Positions 45,529 to 54,655 of a DNA stretch of 64,000 bases are shown here, in pieces. Below the pieces are notes generated by a model that did not search any database, had not been told where the DNA came from, and saw only the letters and a program-made list of their open reading frames with translations. Each line of letters starts with the position of its first letter. The first letter of the stretch is position 1. Made by a program: the position numbers and the translations under genes. Source of the DNA: Oceanospirillaceae bacterium (GTDB lineage Bacteria; Pseudomonadota; Gammaproteobacteria; Pseudomonadales; Balneatricaceae); the NCBI GenBank assembly GCA_013215445.1, contig JABSRA010000012.1:1-64000 (forward strand), given 5' to 3'.

Positions 45529-46416
45529 ATGTTCGCTTATTATAAGGCCAATCAGCTTAAATTAGCCCCCTGGATATTTTTAGCCCCAGGCTTAATCATG
45601 TTTGTCCTGTACGTTATAATGCCGGTCTTTCAATCGATCGCTATTTCTTTCTACGCCTGGGATGGCCTGGGCGAAAAAGAGTACGTGGGAATGGCTAACT
45701 ACGTCGAGTTGATGGATGACGAGGCCTTTTATACCTCACTAAAAAACAATATCATCTGGTTAGTTCTGTATATGTTAGCGGTGCCTGCCGGGTTGTTTAT
45801 GGCGCTGTTTCTAAATCAGAACGTGCGGGGCATTCGCCTTTATAAATCACTATTTTTCTTCCCTTTTGTTATCTCGCAAGTCGTGGTGGGTCTGGTTTTT
45901 TCCTGGTTTTATGACCCCAGTTACGGCCTGATGAATATCTTATTAAATGCCATTGGTATTGATAGCATCGCGGTACTCGCCGATGAAAATCTAGTCACCT
46001 ACGGCATCATTGTCGCCGGTCTCTGGCCGCAGACCGCCTATTGTATGATCCTCTTTTTAACGGGCTTAAATTCTGTCGACACTGAGCAAATCGAAGCGGC
46101 TAGATTAGACAATGCCAAGGGCTGGCGCATGCTCTGGTACATCATCTTGCCACAATTAAAACCTGCCACTTTTATCGCCGTGGTAGTAACCGTAATCGGC
46201 GCCCTGCGCAGTTTTGACTTAGTTTCAATCATGACCAGCGGCGGCCCCTGGGGCTCAAGTCGAGTATTGGCCTACTATATGTACGAGCAGGCCTTTTCCG
46301 AGTATGGCTTCCGCATGGGTTATGGTGCTGCCATCGCCGTGGTGTTGTTCTTGATTATGATGGTCTATATCAGCGGTTTTCTCTACAAAATGTACCGCGA
46401 CGAGCGAGGACACTAG
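45529..46416 (+). CDS. Sugar ABC transporter permease 1 (MalF/UgpA type)
   Basis: An inner-membrane permease with six helices. APGLIMFVLYVIMPVFQSI opens the first, and the ATPase-contact EAA loop is EAARLDNAKGWRMLWYIILP. ATG 45529 is chosen, with GAGG 9 bp upstream, over TTG 45514. The ATG of permease 2 begins 1 bp after its stop. Together the two permeases and the ATPase at 42104 form the importer. Confidence 0.93.
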   Translation: MFAYYKANQLKLAPWIFLAPGLIMFVLYVIMPVFQSIAISFYAWDGLGEKEYVGMANYVELMDDEAFYTSLKNNIIWLVLYMLAVPAGLFMALFLNQNVRGIRLYKSLFFFPFVISQVVVGLVFSWFYDPSYGLMNILLNAIGIDSIAVLADENLVTYGIIVAGLWPQTAYCMILFLTGLNSVDTEQIEAARLDNAKGWRMLWYIILPQLKPATFIAVVVTVIGALRSFDLVSIMTSGGPWGSSRVLAYYMYEQAFSEYGFRMGYGAAIAVVLFLIMMVYISGFLYKMYRDERGH

Positions 46417-46417
46417 A

Positions 46418-47266
46418 ATGTTTCCACAACCTATTGAAAAATCCGCCCCCAGTGTACAGATAATGTACAAAATTGCCCTGCCAATCGTGTTGATTTTTTG
46501 GCTACTGCCGCTCATCGCGGTAGCGGTCACTTCAGTTCGCTCAGCGGGTGACATAACCGCCGGCAACTATTGGGGCTGGCCAACATCATTTAATATGATC
46601 GAAAATTACACGGCGGTGTTCACTAATTCACCCCTGGGTCACTACATTTTTAACAGTTTTAAGGTCACTATCCCCACCGTTATCGGCACTATTGCACTGT
46701 CTTGTATGACCGGCTTTGCCCTGGGAATCTACAAGTTTAAAAGCAATATGTTGGTCTTCTTCATGTTTATCGCCGGAAACTTTATCCCCTTCCAGATTCT
46801 CATGGTACCAGTACGCGATTTGACCTTGTCGCTAGGTATGTACAATACCACTACCGGGTTGGCGCTGTTTCACATCGCCTTTCAAACCGGCTTTTGTACC
46901 TTGTTTATGCGTAACTTCATTAAGGCGTTGCCCTTTGATTTGATTGAAGTGGCCAGAGTTGAAGGGGTCAGTGAATTTCAAATATTCTGGTACGTGGTCA
47001 TGCCATTAATGAAACCGGCGATTGCCGCGCTCTCAGTACTGGTTTTCACCTTTATTTGGAATGACTATTTCTGGGCCACGGTGCTCACTCAAAGTCCTGA
47101 TACACAACCAGTCACTGCCGGAATAGCCTCACTCAATGGCCAGTGGGTCTCAGCCTGGCACTTAATTTCAGCCGGATCTATGCTCGCTGCCATGCCACCA
47201 GTGCTGATGTTCTTTGCCATGCAAAAACACTTCATTGCCGGTCTAACCTTAGGTGCGGTTAAGTAA
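46418..47266 (+). CDS. Sugar ABC transporter permease 2 (MalG/UgpE type)
   Basis: Six predicted helices; the EAA loop is EVARVEGVSEFQIFWYVVMP, and the C-terminal GLTLGAVK is the usual ending of the CUT1 family's second permease. Its stop overlaps the start of the alpha-galactosidase (TAATG), implying coupled translation. Confidence 0.93.
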   Translation: MFPQPIEKSAPSVQIMYKIALPIVLIFWLLPLIAVAVTSVRSAGDITAGNYWGWPTSFNMIENYTAVFTNSPLGHYIFNSFKVTIPTVIGTIALSCMTGFALGIYKFKSNMLVFFMFIAGNFIPFQILMVPVRDLTLSLGMYNTTTGLALFHIAFQTGFCTLFMRNFIKALPFDLIEVARVEGVSEFQIFWYVVMPLMKPAIAALSVLVFTFIWNDYFWATVLTQSPDTQPVTAGIASLNGQWVSAWHLISAGSMLAAMPPVLMFFAMQKHFIAGLTLGAVK

Positions 47267-49464
47267 TGACAAGGGATAGTTTGCTAGAGCCTCAGCCAGC
47301 AATGGAGCCTCAGCATAAAGCAAAAGAGCCTCAGCCTAACGTAAAAGAGCTTCAGCCAAATGCAAAAGAGTCTCAGCGAAAATTTCAACATTGGCGCTTA
47401 GACACGCCCCAACAGAGCTTAGTGCTCGGCAGTGAAAACGCTGCCCTGCCTAGGGTACTCTATTGGGGTAGTCCCTTACCTGCTGAGGAAAATTTAACTG
47501 CTTTGGCACAATCAACTCACTTGGATATCAATGCTGGATCATTGGACAAACTCGCGCCACTAAGCGTTTGTCCACAAACCTCTGATGGTTTTCCCGGTCA
47601 AGCGGGTATGCAATTGCGCGATGCACAGGGCAACGCCCTCTGGACCCGCTTTTGCTTTGAAAATCAGGCTATACACGAAAACCACCTAGTACTGCGCTTT
47701 AGTGAGCAAAGTTTAGGTTTGATTTATCAATTGGATATCATCACCGATACCACTAATAACCTGTTCACCTTAAGCGCCCAACTACACAGCGATAGCCCAA
47801 TTTACATCGATTGGCTGGCTGCCCCGGTCTTGCCTGCACCGCAAAATGCGGACCATACCTTAGAGTTTTCCGGGCGCTGGTGCGGTGAATTTCAACTTAA
47901 AAAAGTTCCTTGGAGCGCCGGTGCGCGCCTGCGTGAAAACCTACTGGGACGCACCTCGCACGAGCATTTCCCCGGCTTGATCATGCCCTGCAAGCATGCC
48001 GATAATAATTCGGGTTCAGCTTTCGCCCTGCACTACGCTTACTCCGGCGGACACAAGATGCTCACCGAAGAGCTATCCGACGGGCGTCGCCAAGTGCAGT
48101 TCGGCAATGCCGGACAAAGTGATCGCAAGTTGAGTCAACATTTTGCCACCGCCCCTCTATACGCCACTTACTCCGCTTGCGGCCTAAATGGTTTAGCCAG
48201 GGCTTTTCAGGGACATTTACGCAGCGCGATAGTCAAATTTCCCGACGCTAGCAAGGCCCGCCCGGTGCACTACAATTGCTGGGAAGCCGTTTATTTTGAT
48301 CATGATATCGAAGTGTTAAAAGACATTGCCGAGCGCGCCGCCAATCTCGGAGCCGAACGTTTTGTATTAGATGACGGCTGGTTTAAACAGCGCAATAACG
48401 ACCTGACAAGCTTGGGCGATTGGGTGGTGGATAAGACTAAATTCCCCGACGGGCTCGCGCCTCTCATCAGCCACATTAACAGTCTGGGCATGGGCTTTGG
48501 TCTGTGGTTTGAACCTGAGATGATCAGTGAAGACAGCGATTTATTTCGCGCGCACCCAGATTGGGTACTCGGCCCGCTGACTCAAGTTCAGGGCCGCCAG
48601 CAATTAGTGCTCAATATGAGTTTGCAACCGGTACAAGAGCACTTATTTTCACAGATATCAGCACTGCTGAGCGAATACCCGATCGAATACATTAAGTGGG
48701 ATCACAACCGCGTCTTACCGATCGTGGATGCGGCACAGACCCAAGGTATTTACGCGCTGCTGGATAGATTGCGCAGCGCCCACCCACAGGTAGAGATTGA
48801 AAGTTGCTCTTCCGGTGGCGGTCGCGCCGACTTTGCAATTCTCCAGCGCACCCATCGCCTCTGGCTCTCCGATTCCAACGATGCTCTAGAGCGTTTTTGG
48901 ATACAGCACAACGCGGCGCTGTTTTTCCCCAGTGAAGTCACCGGCAGCCACATTGGCCCCGCGCACTGTCATACCTCGGGTCGCGAACTACCAATTGCGT
49001 TTCGCACTTGGGTGGCAACAAGTCGCCACATGGGCTTTGAAATGGACCCGCGTGAACTTAGCGAGGGCGACATCGAAGTGATCAAGGATGCCACACAGTG
49101 GTACAAGATCAATCGCCACTGGTTACACCAAGGTTTTATCCAGCGTCTGGACTGTGATGATAAAGCCGTGTTAGGCGAGCAGCAAATTGCCGCTGATGGC
49201 AGTCAGTTTGTCGTCTTTATTGCACAGCTAACAGTCTCTGAGCAAACCTTACCCAGACCAGTACGTCTGTGTGGCTTAGATCCCAATCAGCAATACCATA
49301 TTACACTGCGCAACCCGCAGCAGAGCGCACCCACCAGTCGAGGTAATCCGGTGCTTAAAGCGCAGAGCATCACTTTAAGTGGACAAATATTAATGCAGCG
49401 TGGGCTCTCGTTGCCAGTCGCATTCCCCGCGACCCTGTGGATTATTGAAGGAAAGTTAGCATGA
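47266..49464 (+). CDS. GH36 alpha-galactosidase with an N-terminal heptapeptide repeat
   Basis: It releases D-galactose from alpha-galactosides in the cytoplasm (no signal peptide). Family 36 signs: FVLDDGWFKQRNND, GFGLWFEPEMIS, YIKWDHNR with the nucleophile Asp at residue 479, IESCSSGGGRADFA, and WLSDSNDALERFW, which holds the acid/base Asp. Residues 8-41 are an unusual tandem repeat (see separate entry). The normal family sequence starts at about residue 44 (WRLDTPQQSLVLG). Its 3' end overlaps the dehydratase gene by ATGA. The 732 residues are normal for the long GH36 enzymes. Confidence 0.93.
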   Translation: MTRDSLLEPQPAMEPQHKAKEPQPNVKELQPNAKESQRKFQHWRLDTPQQSLVLGSENAALPRVLYWGSPLPAEENLTALAQSTHLDINAGSLDKLAPLSVCPQTSDGFPGQAGMQLRDAQGNALWTRFCFENQAIHENHLVLRFSEQSLGLIYQLDIITDTTNNLFTLSAQLHSDSPIYIDWLAAPVLPAPQNADHTLEFSGRWCGEFQLKKVPWSAGARLRENLLGRTSHEHFPGLIMPCKHADNNSGSAFALHYAYSGGHKMLTEELSDGRRQVQFGNAGQSDRKLSQHFATAPLYATYSACGLNGLARAFQGHLRSAIVKFPDASKARPVHYNCWEAVYFDHDIEVLKDIAERAANLGAERFVLDDGWFKQRNNDLTSLGDWVVDKTKFPDGLAPLISHINSLGMGFGLWFEPEMISEDSDLFRAHPDWVLGPLTQVQGRQQLVLNMSLQPVQEHLFSQISALLSEYPIEYIKWDHNRVLPIVDAAQTQGIYALLDRLRSAHPQVEIESCSSGGGRADFAILQRTHRLWLSDSNDALERFWIQHNAALFFPSEVTGSHIGPAHCHTSGRELPIAFRTWVATSRHMGFEMDPRELSEGDIEVIKDATQWYKINRHWLHQGFIQRLDCDDKAVLGEQQIAADGSQFVVFIAQLTVSEQTLPRPVRLCGLDPNQQYHITLRNPQQSAPTSRGNPVLKAQSITLSGQILMQRGLSLPVAFPATLWIIEGKLA
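47287..47388 (+). repeat. 21-bp tandem repeat in the start of the alpha-galactosidase gene
   Basis: Five units, the first 18 bp and the others 21 bp, each begin GAG(C/T)(C/T)TCAG. They encode EPQPAM, EPQHKAK, EPQPNVK, ELQPNAK and ESQRKFQ. The units have drifted from each other and keep the reading frame. Copy number is likely to vary between strains. Confidence 0.85.
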
Positions 49465-51176
49465 CAAACAAGAAAAATCGTCGCTCTCAAGCTTGGTACG
49501 GTAAACAGGACAGAGACGGTTTTATTCACCGCAGTTGGATGAAAAACCAGGGTTACCCCGATCACGTTTTTGACGGGCGGCCGATTATCGGCATCTGCAA
49601 TACTTGGTCAGAACTCACCCCCTGTAATTCAGGGCTGCGTGATTTGGCTGAAAAGGTAAAACGCGGGGTGTGGGAAGCTGGCGGCTTTCCGGTAGAGTTC
49701 CCGGTGATGTCACTCGGTGAAACCCAGATGAAGCCCACCGCGATGTTATTTCGCAACTTATTAGCCATGGATGTAGAAGAGAGCATTCGCGCCTACGGCA
49801 TCGACGGCGTAGTATTATTAGGCGGTTGTGACAAGACCACCCCCGGTCAGCTAATGGGCGCAGCCAGCGTCGATTTACCCACGATTGTGGTATCTTCTGG
49901 GCCGATGCTCAACGGCAAGTGGCAGGGCAAAGATATTGGCTCTGGCACCGATGTCTGGAAATTCTCCGAGAGCGTGCGCGCCGGCGATATGAGCTTGCAA
50001 GACTTTATGGCGGCCGAGTCCGGCATGAGCCGTTCGGCCGGTGTCTGTATGACGATGGGCACCGCCTCCACCATGGCCTCGATCGTTGAAGCGATGGGCA
50101 TGAGTCTACCGACCAACGCGGCACTTCCCGCCGTCGATGCGCGCCGTGCCGCTCTCGCGCACTTAACCGGTAAGCGTATTGTCGAGATGGTCGAAGAAGA
50201 CCTGGTGATGTCTAAGGTCATCACTAAAGAGAGTTTTAAAAATGCTATTTTAGCCAATGCGGCCGTTGGCGGCTCCACTAACGCCGTGGTGCATTTGCTC
50301 GCTCTTGCCGGGCGCTGTGAGATTGATTTAACCCTCAAAGATTTTGAAATCGGCAACCAGATACCCCTGTTGGTGAACTGCATGCCATCGGGAAAATATT
50401 TGATGGAAGACTTCTGTTATGCAGGCGGCATGCCGGTGGTACTCAAGGAATTAGCCGGAAAAATGTATCCCGCTAATACGGTGCTCAATAAAGATATCAG
50501 TGTCTTTGCCGAGGGGGCGCAGTGTTTCAACCGAGATGTTATTTACCGCTTTGATAAACCGCTAAAACCGGCTGCTGGTCTACGCGTTCTAAAAGGCAAC
50601 TTGGCACCTCGTGGCGCGATCATCAAACCCAGCGCCGCCTCAGAGCATTTATTAGAACACCGTGGCAGCGCTTATGTATTTGAAAATATCGAAGACATGA
50701 AAGCCAAGATAGATCTGCCAGATTTACCTGTCGATGAAAACACCATTCTAGTGCTCAAAGGCTGTGGCCCCAAGGGATATCCGGGTATGCCCGAAGTCGG
50801 TAACATGCCAATTCCGCGCTGTCTAGTCGAAAAAGGCATCACCGATATGGTCAGAGTTTCAGATGCACGCATGTCCGGCACTGCCTTTGGCACTGTCGTT
50901 TTGCACGTAGCACCTGAGGCAAATGCTGGCGGTAACTTAGCGCTAGTCAAAACGGGCGATATCATTCGTCTCTCTGCAAAAGATGGCGTTTTAGAGCTTG
51001 AGGTGAGCGATGAAGAGTTAGCGGAGCGCCGTAAACTCTGGCAGCCAGAAGCACCTCGCTATAGCCGTGGTTACGCAAAACTGTATATCGATCATGTGAT
51101 GCAGGCCGACGAAGGCGCAGACTTAGATTTTTTGGTGGGTAAAGATACCAGACCAGTTACCAGAGAGAGTCACTGA
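49461..51176 (+). CDS. IlvD/Edd-family sugar-acid dehydratase (probable D-galactonate/L-arabinonate dehydratase)
   Basis: It should convert D-galactonate to 2-keto-3-deoxy-D-galactonate, feeding the kinase downstream. It belongs to the iron-sulfur dehydratase family: IGICNTWSELTPCNSG, LLGGCDKTTPGQLMG and RSAGVCMTMGTASTM hold the cluster-binding cysteines, and GPKGYPGMPEVGNMP is the conserved C-terminal block. Length 571 matches the L-arabinonate dehydratase branch, whose Rhizobium member also acts on D-galactonate and D-fuconate (established knowledge). The enolase-type DgoD is absent here, so this enzyme takes its place. It overlaps the alpha-galactosidase by 4 bp. Confidence 0.88.
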   Translation: MTNKKNRRSQAWYGKQDRDGFIHRSWMKNQGYPDHVFDGRPIIGICNTWSELTPCNSGLRDLAEKVKRGVWEAGGFPVEFPVMSLGETQMKPTAMLFRNLLAMDVEESIRAYGIDGVVLLGGCDKTTPGQLMGAASVDLPTIVVSSGPMLNGKWQGKDIGSGTDVWKFSESVRAGDMSLQDFMAAESGMSRSAGVCMTMGTASTMASIVEAMGMSLPTNAALPAVDARRAALAHLTGKRIVEMVEEDLVMSKVITKESFKNAILANAAVGGSTNAVVHLLALAGRCEIDLTLKDFEIGNQIPLLVNCMPSGKYLMEDFCYAGGMPVVLKELAGKMYPANTVLNKDISVFAEGAQCFNRDVIYRFDKPLKPAAGLRVLKGNLAPRGAIIKPSAASEHLLEHRGSAYVFENIEDMKAKIDLPDLPVDENTILVLKGCGPKGYPGMPEVGNMPIPRCLVEKGITDMVRVSDARMSGTAFGTVVLHVAPEANAGGNLALVKTGDIIRLSAKDGVLELEVSDEELAERRKLWQPEAPRYSRGYAKLYIDHVMQADEGADLDFLVGKDTRPVTRESH

Positions 51177-51315
51177 TTTTCAATCATGGTCAGCGCGAGC
51201 TACAACACCCTAGTGTGCGGTGTGCGGCTAACCACATTATAAGCAAGCTGTAAGCGCTTTATAATCAGTGATTAATAATAATGAATAAGTTAGTATTTTT
51301 TGAGGGACCCAAATA

Positions 51316-52086
51316 ATGTCGAAATTCGTTACCTTTCACGATTTGCAAGATAGCAGTGTATTTATTACCGGCGGCGGATCGGGAATTGGCGCCTCACTTA
51401 CTGAAGGCTTTATCGAACAGGGCGCAAAAGTCGCTTTTGTACAGCGCTCTGATGCCAGTGGGTTTGTTGAAGAGATGCGCCAGAAACACGGTATCAGCCC
51501 CCTATTTATCCAGTGTGACATTACTGACATTGACGCCCTACAAACGGCAATGGCGCAGGCTGAGCTAGCACACGGGGCGATCACTACTCTGGTGAATAAC
51601 GCCGCCAATGACGCGCGTCACTCCCTGGCTGATTATACCCCTGAGCAGTGGGACATGGGCATGGCGGTTAATTTACGGCCGCACTTTTTTAGTGCTCAAG
51701 CGGTTACGCAGGGCATGCGACAAGCAGGTCACGGCTCCATTATTAATTTCTCATCTATTTCCTATTTAATGGGCAACGCAGGTTACCCGGGTTATGTTGC
51801 CTCCAAAGCGGCGATTACCGGATTGACGCGCGCATTAGCTCGCGAATTGGGCCCAGATAACATTCGTGTTAACACGCTTCTACCGGGCTGGGTGCTAACC
51901 CAAAAGCAGTTAGACATGTGGGCAACGCCTGAAGACCTAGCCGCGCACTTAGACAAGCAGTGTCTTAAAGAACATTTAGCCCCCCGCGATATCGTTGATG
52001 CCACCCTCTTTTTGGCATCCCAAGCGAGCCGCATGGTCACAGCGCAAGCCTTAGTCGTCGATGGCGGCACAGTGGTGACCGGATGA
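51316..52086 (+). CDS. SDR oxidoreductase, candidate galactose 1-dehydrogenase
   Basis: A classical short-chain dehydrogenase of 256 residues: cofactor motif VFITGGGSGIGASL, TLVNNAANDARH, active-site Ser in INFSSISY and Tyr/Lys in YPGYVASKAA, ending LVVDGGTVVTG. Placed between the dehydratase and the keto-deoxygalactonate kinase (overlapping the latter by ATGA), it most likely oxidises galactose to galactonolactone with NAD(P). Action on another sugar cannot be excluded. A TATAAT at 51260-51265 with AAGCGCTT beside it may be an internal promoter. Confidence 0.85.
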   Translation: MSKFVTFHDLQDSSVFITGGGSGIGASLTEGFIEQGAKVAFVQRSDASGFVEEMRQKHGISPLFIQCDITDIDALQTAMAQAELAHGAITTLVNNAANDARHSLADYTPEQWDMGMAVNLRPHFFSAQAVTQGMRQAGHGSIINFSSISYLMGNAGYPGYVASKAAITGLTRALARELGPDNIRVNTLLPGWVLTQKQLDMWATPEDLAAHLDKQCLKEHLAPRDIVDATLFLASQASRMVTAQALVVDGGTVVTG

Positions 52087-52982
52087 ATACTGATAATTGG
52101 ATAGCCGTCGATTGGGGCACCACTCATCTGCGCACTTGGCACATGAACAGCGCAGGCGATATCTTATCCAACCGCTGCTCTGATCAAGGCATGAACAGTT
52201 TGCTGCCCGATCAATTTGAAGCGGCATTATTGAGCTTAATCTCACCTTGGTTAGCAGATAATCACAGCACCCAAGTTTTAGCCTGCGGTATGGTTGGGTC
52301 AAGACAAGGTTGGCTAGAGGCGAGTTATAACAGCACCCCTTGCGCGCCTATTTCCCAGCTCACTCAAGTGCCAGTCACTGATGTGCGCATCGAAGTTTAC
52401 ATTTGCCCTGGGGTTAAACAGTTGACCCCTGCGGATGTAATGCGCGGCGAAGAGACCCAAATCGCCGGTTTATTAGCCAGTGATGACAACTTCAATGGGG
52501 CTGTATGTCTACCGGGTACCCACTCTAAGTGGGCACAAATAAACGACGGTAAAATCAGCAGCTTTCAAACCTTTTTGACCGGTGAACTGTACGCTTTATT
52601 GGCACAAAAATCCGTATTGCGTCATTCAGTCGACTGCGACGAGTGGGACGATCAAGTATTCGAACTCACCATATTAGAATGCATCACCAGACCTGACAGA
52701 GTGACGGCAGAATTGTTTTCCATCAGAGCACAGACTTTAATTGCCGATTTATCCGCCGGCGCTGCCAACGCACGTCTCTCAGGTTTGTTGATAGGTATAG
52801 AGCTCACAGGCGCCAAAGTATTTACCCATAAAGGTGGTGTCGCACTGGTTGGCGAAGACAAACTCTGCCAGCTCTACGCTAAAGCACTAAAAATATTAGG
52901 GGCAACAGCCACTATTCACTCTAGCGAACAGATGACTCTTAAAGGCCTGTTTCTCGCTAAACAACAAATCACAGGAGCCTGA
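52083..52982 (+). CDS. dgoK: 2-dehydro-3-deoxygalactonokinase
   Basis: It phosphorylates 2-keto-3-deoxygalactonate at C6 with ATP. DgoK family marks: WIAVDWGTTHLRTW at the N-terminus, ACGMVGSRQGWLEA, PGVKQL, DVMRGEETQIAGLL, LPGTHSKWAQI and ARLSGLLIGIEL. The start overlaps the SDR stop (ATGA), and the aldolase begins 1 bp after its own stop. Length 299 is near the E. coli protein (292). Confidence 0.93.
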   Translation: MNTDNWIAVDWGTTHLRTWHMNSAGDILSNRCSDQGMNSLLPDQFEAALLSLISPWLADNHSTQVLACGMVGSRQGWLEASYNSTPCAPISQLTQVPVTDVRIEVYICPGVKQLTPADVMRGEETQIAGLLASDDNFNGAVCLPGTHSKWAQINDGKISSFQTFLTGELYALLAQKSVLRHSVDCDEWDDQVFELTILECITRPDRVTAELFSIRAQTLIADLSAGAANARLSGLLIGIELTGAKVFTHKGGVALVGEDKLCQLYAKALKILGATATIHSSEQMTLKGLFLAKQQITGA

Positions 52983-52983
52983 C

Positions 52984-53592
52984 ATGTCTCGTCAACTTAT
53001 CGCTATATTAAGAGGGATAGAACCAGTACAAGCGCTCGAAATCGCCGAGGTAATAATCAACGCCGGTATCACAAAAATTGAAGTACCGATGAACTCACCA
53101 GATGCGTTACAAAGCATTAAATTGATGGTCGAAAGATTTGGCGAGAGCGCCGAATTTGGTGCAGGCACGGTGTTAAAAGTAGCACAAGTAGACGCCGTTG
53201 CTGCAGTAGGCGGTAAATTGATTGTCTCGCCAAATTGTAATACCCAGGTGATACAGAGAACCAAAGCATTGGGCTTGCAGTCATTTCCAGGGGTACTTAC
53301 CCCCACTGAAGCATTCAGTGCCATTGATGCAGGGGCCGATGGTTTAAAATTTTTCCCCGCTTCGGTATTGGGTCCCTCTGGTGTTGCCGCGATGAAAGCG
53401 GTACTACCAAAAGACCTGCCTACCTTTGCCGTGGGCGGCGCTAATGCCGACAATTTTGACCAGTGGTTAGCGGCGGGCATCGACGGTTTTGGCATAGGTT
53501 CGGCTATTTTCAAACCCGGTTTTAGTACCCAGCAAGTGAAAGACGCTGCAGAATTAATGGTCGCTGCCTACGACAGAGCTAAAGAGCTGTAA
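52984..53592 (+). CDS. dgoA: 2-dehydro-3-deoxy-6-phosphogalactonate aldolase
   Basis: It splits 2-keto-3-deoxy-6-phosphogalactonate into pyruvate and glyceraldehyde 3-phosphate, ending the pathway. The KDPG/KDPGal aldolase fold is shown by LIAILRGIEPVQA, KIEVPMNSPDAL (Glu), EFGAGTVL, IVSPNCN and the Schiff-base lysine in DGLKFFPAS. The Asn-Ser after EVPM and the 202-residue length point to the galacto enzyme. Pairing with dgoK confirms it. Confidence 0.93.
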   Translation: MSRQLIAILRGIEPVQALEIAEVIINAGITKIEVPMNSPDALQSIKLMVERFGESAEFGAGTVLKVAQVDAVAAVGGKLIVSPNCNTQVIQRTKALGLQSFPGVLTPTEAFSAIDAGADGLKFFPASVLGPSGVAAMKAVLPKDLPTFAVGGANADNFDQWLAAGIDGFGIGSAIFKPGFSTQQVKDAAELMVAAYDRAKEL

Positions 53593-53727
53593 CCTATTAA
53601 CTACACCTGTGCATAAAAATCATTAATTGATACTAAATAAAATGAGTAGAAATCATCCAGCGAGACGCGTACAACTCTATAGCTATTTATTTAATCCGTT
53701 TCGCTTAACTTTTAAGGACAACAACCG

Positions 53728-54594
53728 ATGATGCAGGTCTATGACAACACCTCTTGTGAATTGGGAGAGGGACCACTATGGCACCCACTTCTAAACCAAC
53801 TGTTTTGGTTTGATATCTTAAATCAGACTTTATATTGTAAAGCTGAGGCAGGTCTAAAACAGTGGCACTTCGACAAAATAGTCTCTGCCGCAGGCTGGAT
53901 CGATAGCAAGTACTTACTAATTGCCAGTGAAAACTCTCTGTTTAAGTTTAACTTGGACACGGGTGAACAAACGCATCTCTGTGATCTTGAAGCTGATAAT
54001 AATGCCACTCGCTGCAACGATGGCCGTGCCGATCCCTGGGGTGGTTTTTGGATTGGTACTATGGGTAAAAAAGCAGAACCCAATGCCGGTGCTATCTATC
54101 GTTATTTCGCCGGGGAACTACGGCCCATTATAAATAAGCAAAGCATTACTAATTCCATTTGTTTTGCCCCCGATAAAAGCTGCGCCTATTATGCGGACAC
54201 TATCGAAAAGATAATTTGGCGACAGCCTCTTCAACCCACAGATGGCTGGCCCACGGGCGAGCGCGAACTGCTGATCGATTTCAATGCACAGGGCATCAAC
54301 CCAGATGGCGCAGTGACCGATGCGCAGGGTAATTTGTGGATTGCCCAGTGGGGATTAGGCCGAGTAGCGCAATACAGCCCAACGGGTGAGTTCTTGCAGG
54401 TGATTGAAGCCCCAGCCACCAATACCACTTGCCCAGCTTTTGGCGGTGAACACTACCACCGGTTATTTTTAACCAGCGCTAAAGAGCACCTCAGTGCCGA
54501 TGAATTAGACAGGCAACCTGCAGCAGGACAGTTATTTTTCACCGATTTGAGCATACAAGGTAATCCGGAACCTCGGGTCATTTTAAACAATTAG
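53728..54594 (+). CDS. SMP-30/gluconolactonase-family lactonase (probable galactonolactonase)
   Basis: A six-bladed propeller that hydrolyses sugar lactones. Metal-binding positions are visible as CELGEGPLWHP (Glu), TRCNDGRADPWGGFW, QSITNSICFAPD (Asn) and GINPDGAVTD (Asp). The late GGEHYHRLFLTSA is also a family feature. In this locus it would open D-galactonolactone to galactonate between the dehydrogenase and the dehydratase. It lies 135 bp after dgoA and has a terminator behind it. Confidence 0.9.
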   Translation: MMQVYDNTSCELGEGPLWHPLLNQLFWFDILNQTLYCKAEAGLKQWHFDKIVSAAGWIDSKYLLIASENSLFKFNLDTGEQTHLCDLEADNNATRCNDGRADPWGGFWIGTMGKKAEPNAGAIYRYFAGELRPIINKQSITNSICFAPDKSCAYYADTIEKIIWRQPLQPTDGWPTGERELLIDFNAQGINPDGAVTDAQGNLWIAQWGLGRVAQYSPTGEFLQVIEAPATNTTCPAFGGEHYHRLFLTSAKEHLSADELDRQPAAGQLFFTDLSIQGNPEPRVILNN

Positions 54595-54600
54595 CACGTC

Positions 54601-54638
54601 ATCCTAGATTCAACTACCGAATTTAGGATTTTATTATT
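54601..54638 (+). terminator. Rho-independent terminator after the lactonase gene
   Basis: ATCCTAGATTC (54601-54611) pairs with GAATTTAGGAT (54619-54629) with one G-U pair and a 7-base loop, followed by TTTTATTATT. It starts a few bases after the lactonase stop. It divides the pathway operon from the beta-galactosidase gene, or sets a lower level for it. Confidence 0.8.
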
Positions 54639-54655
54639 CAACCAGAGGATCGGCA

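Noticed and set aside
51252-51265. AAGCGCTT palindrome beside TATAAT, like a LacI-family operator
   Set aside because: Only the short core matches, no LacI-family gene is in the window, and no second copy was found in the locus.
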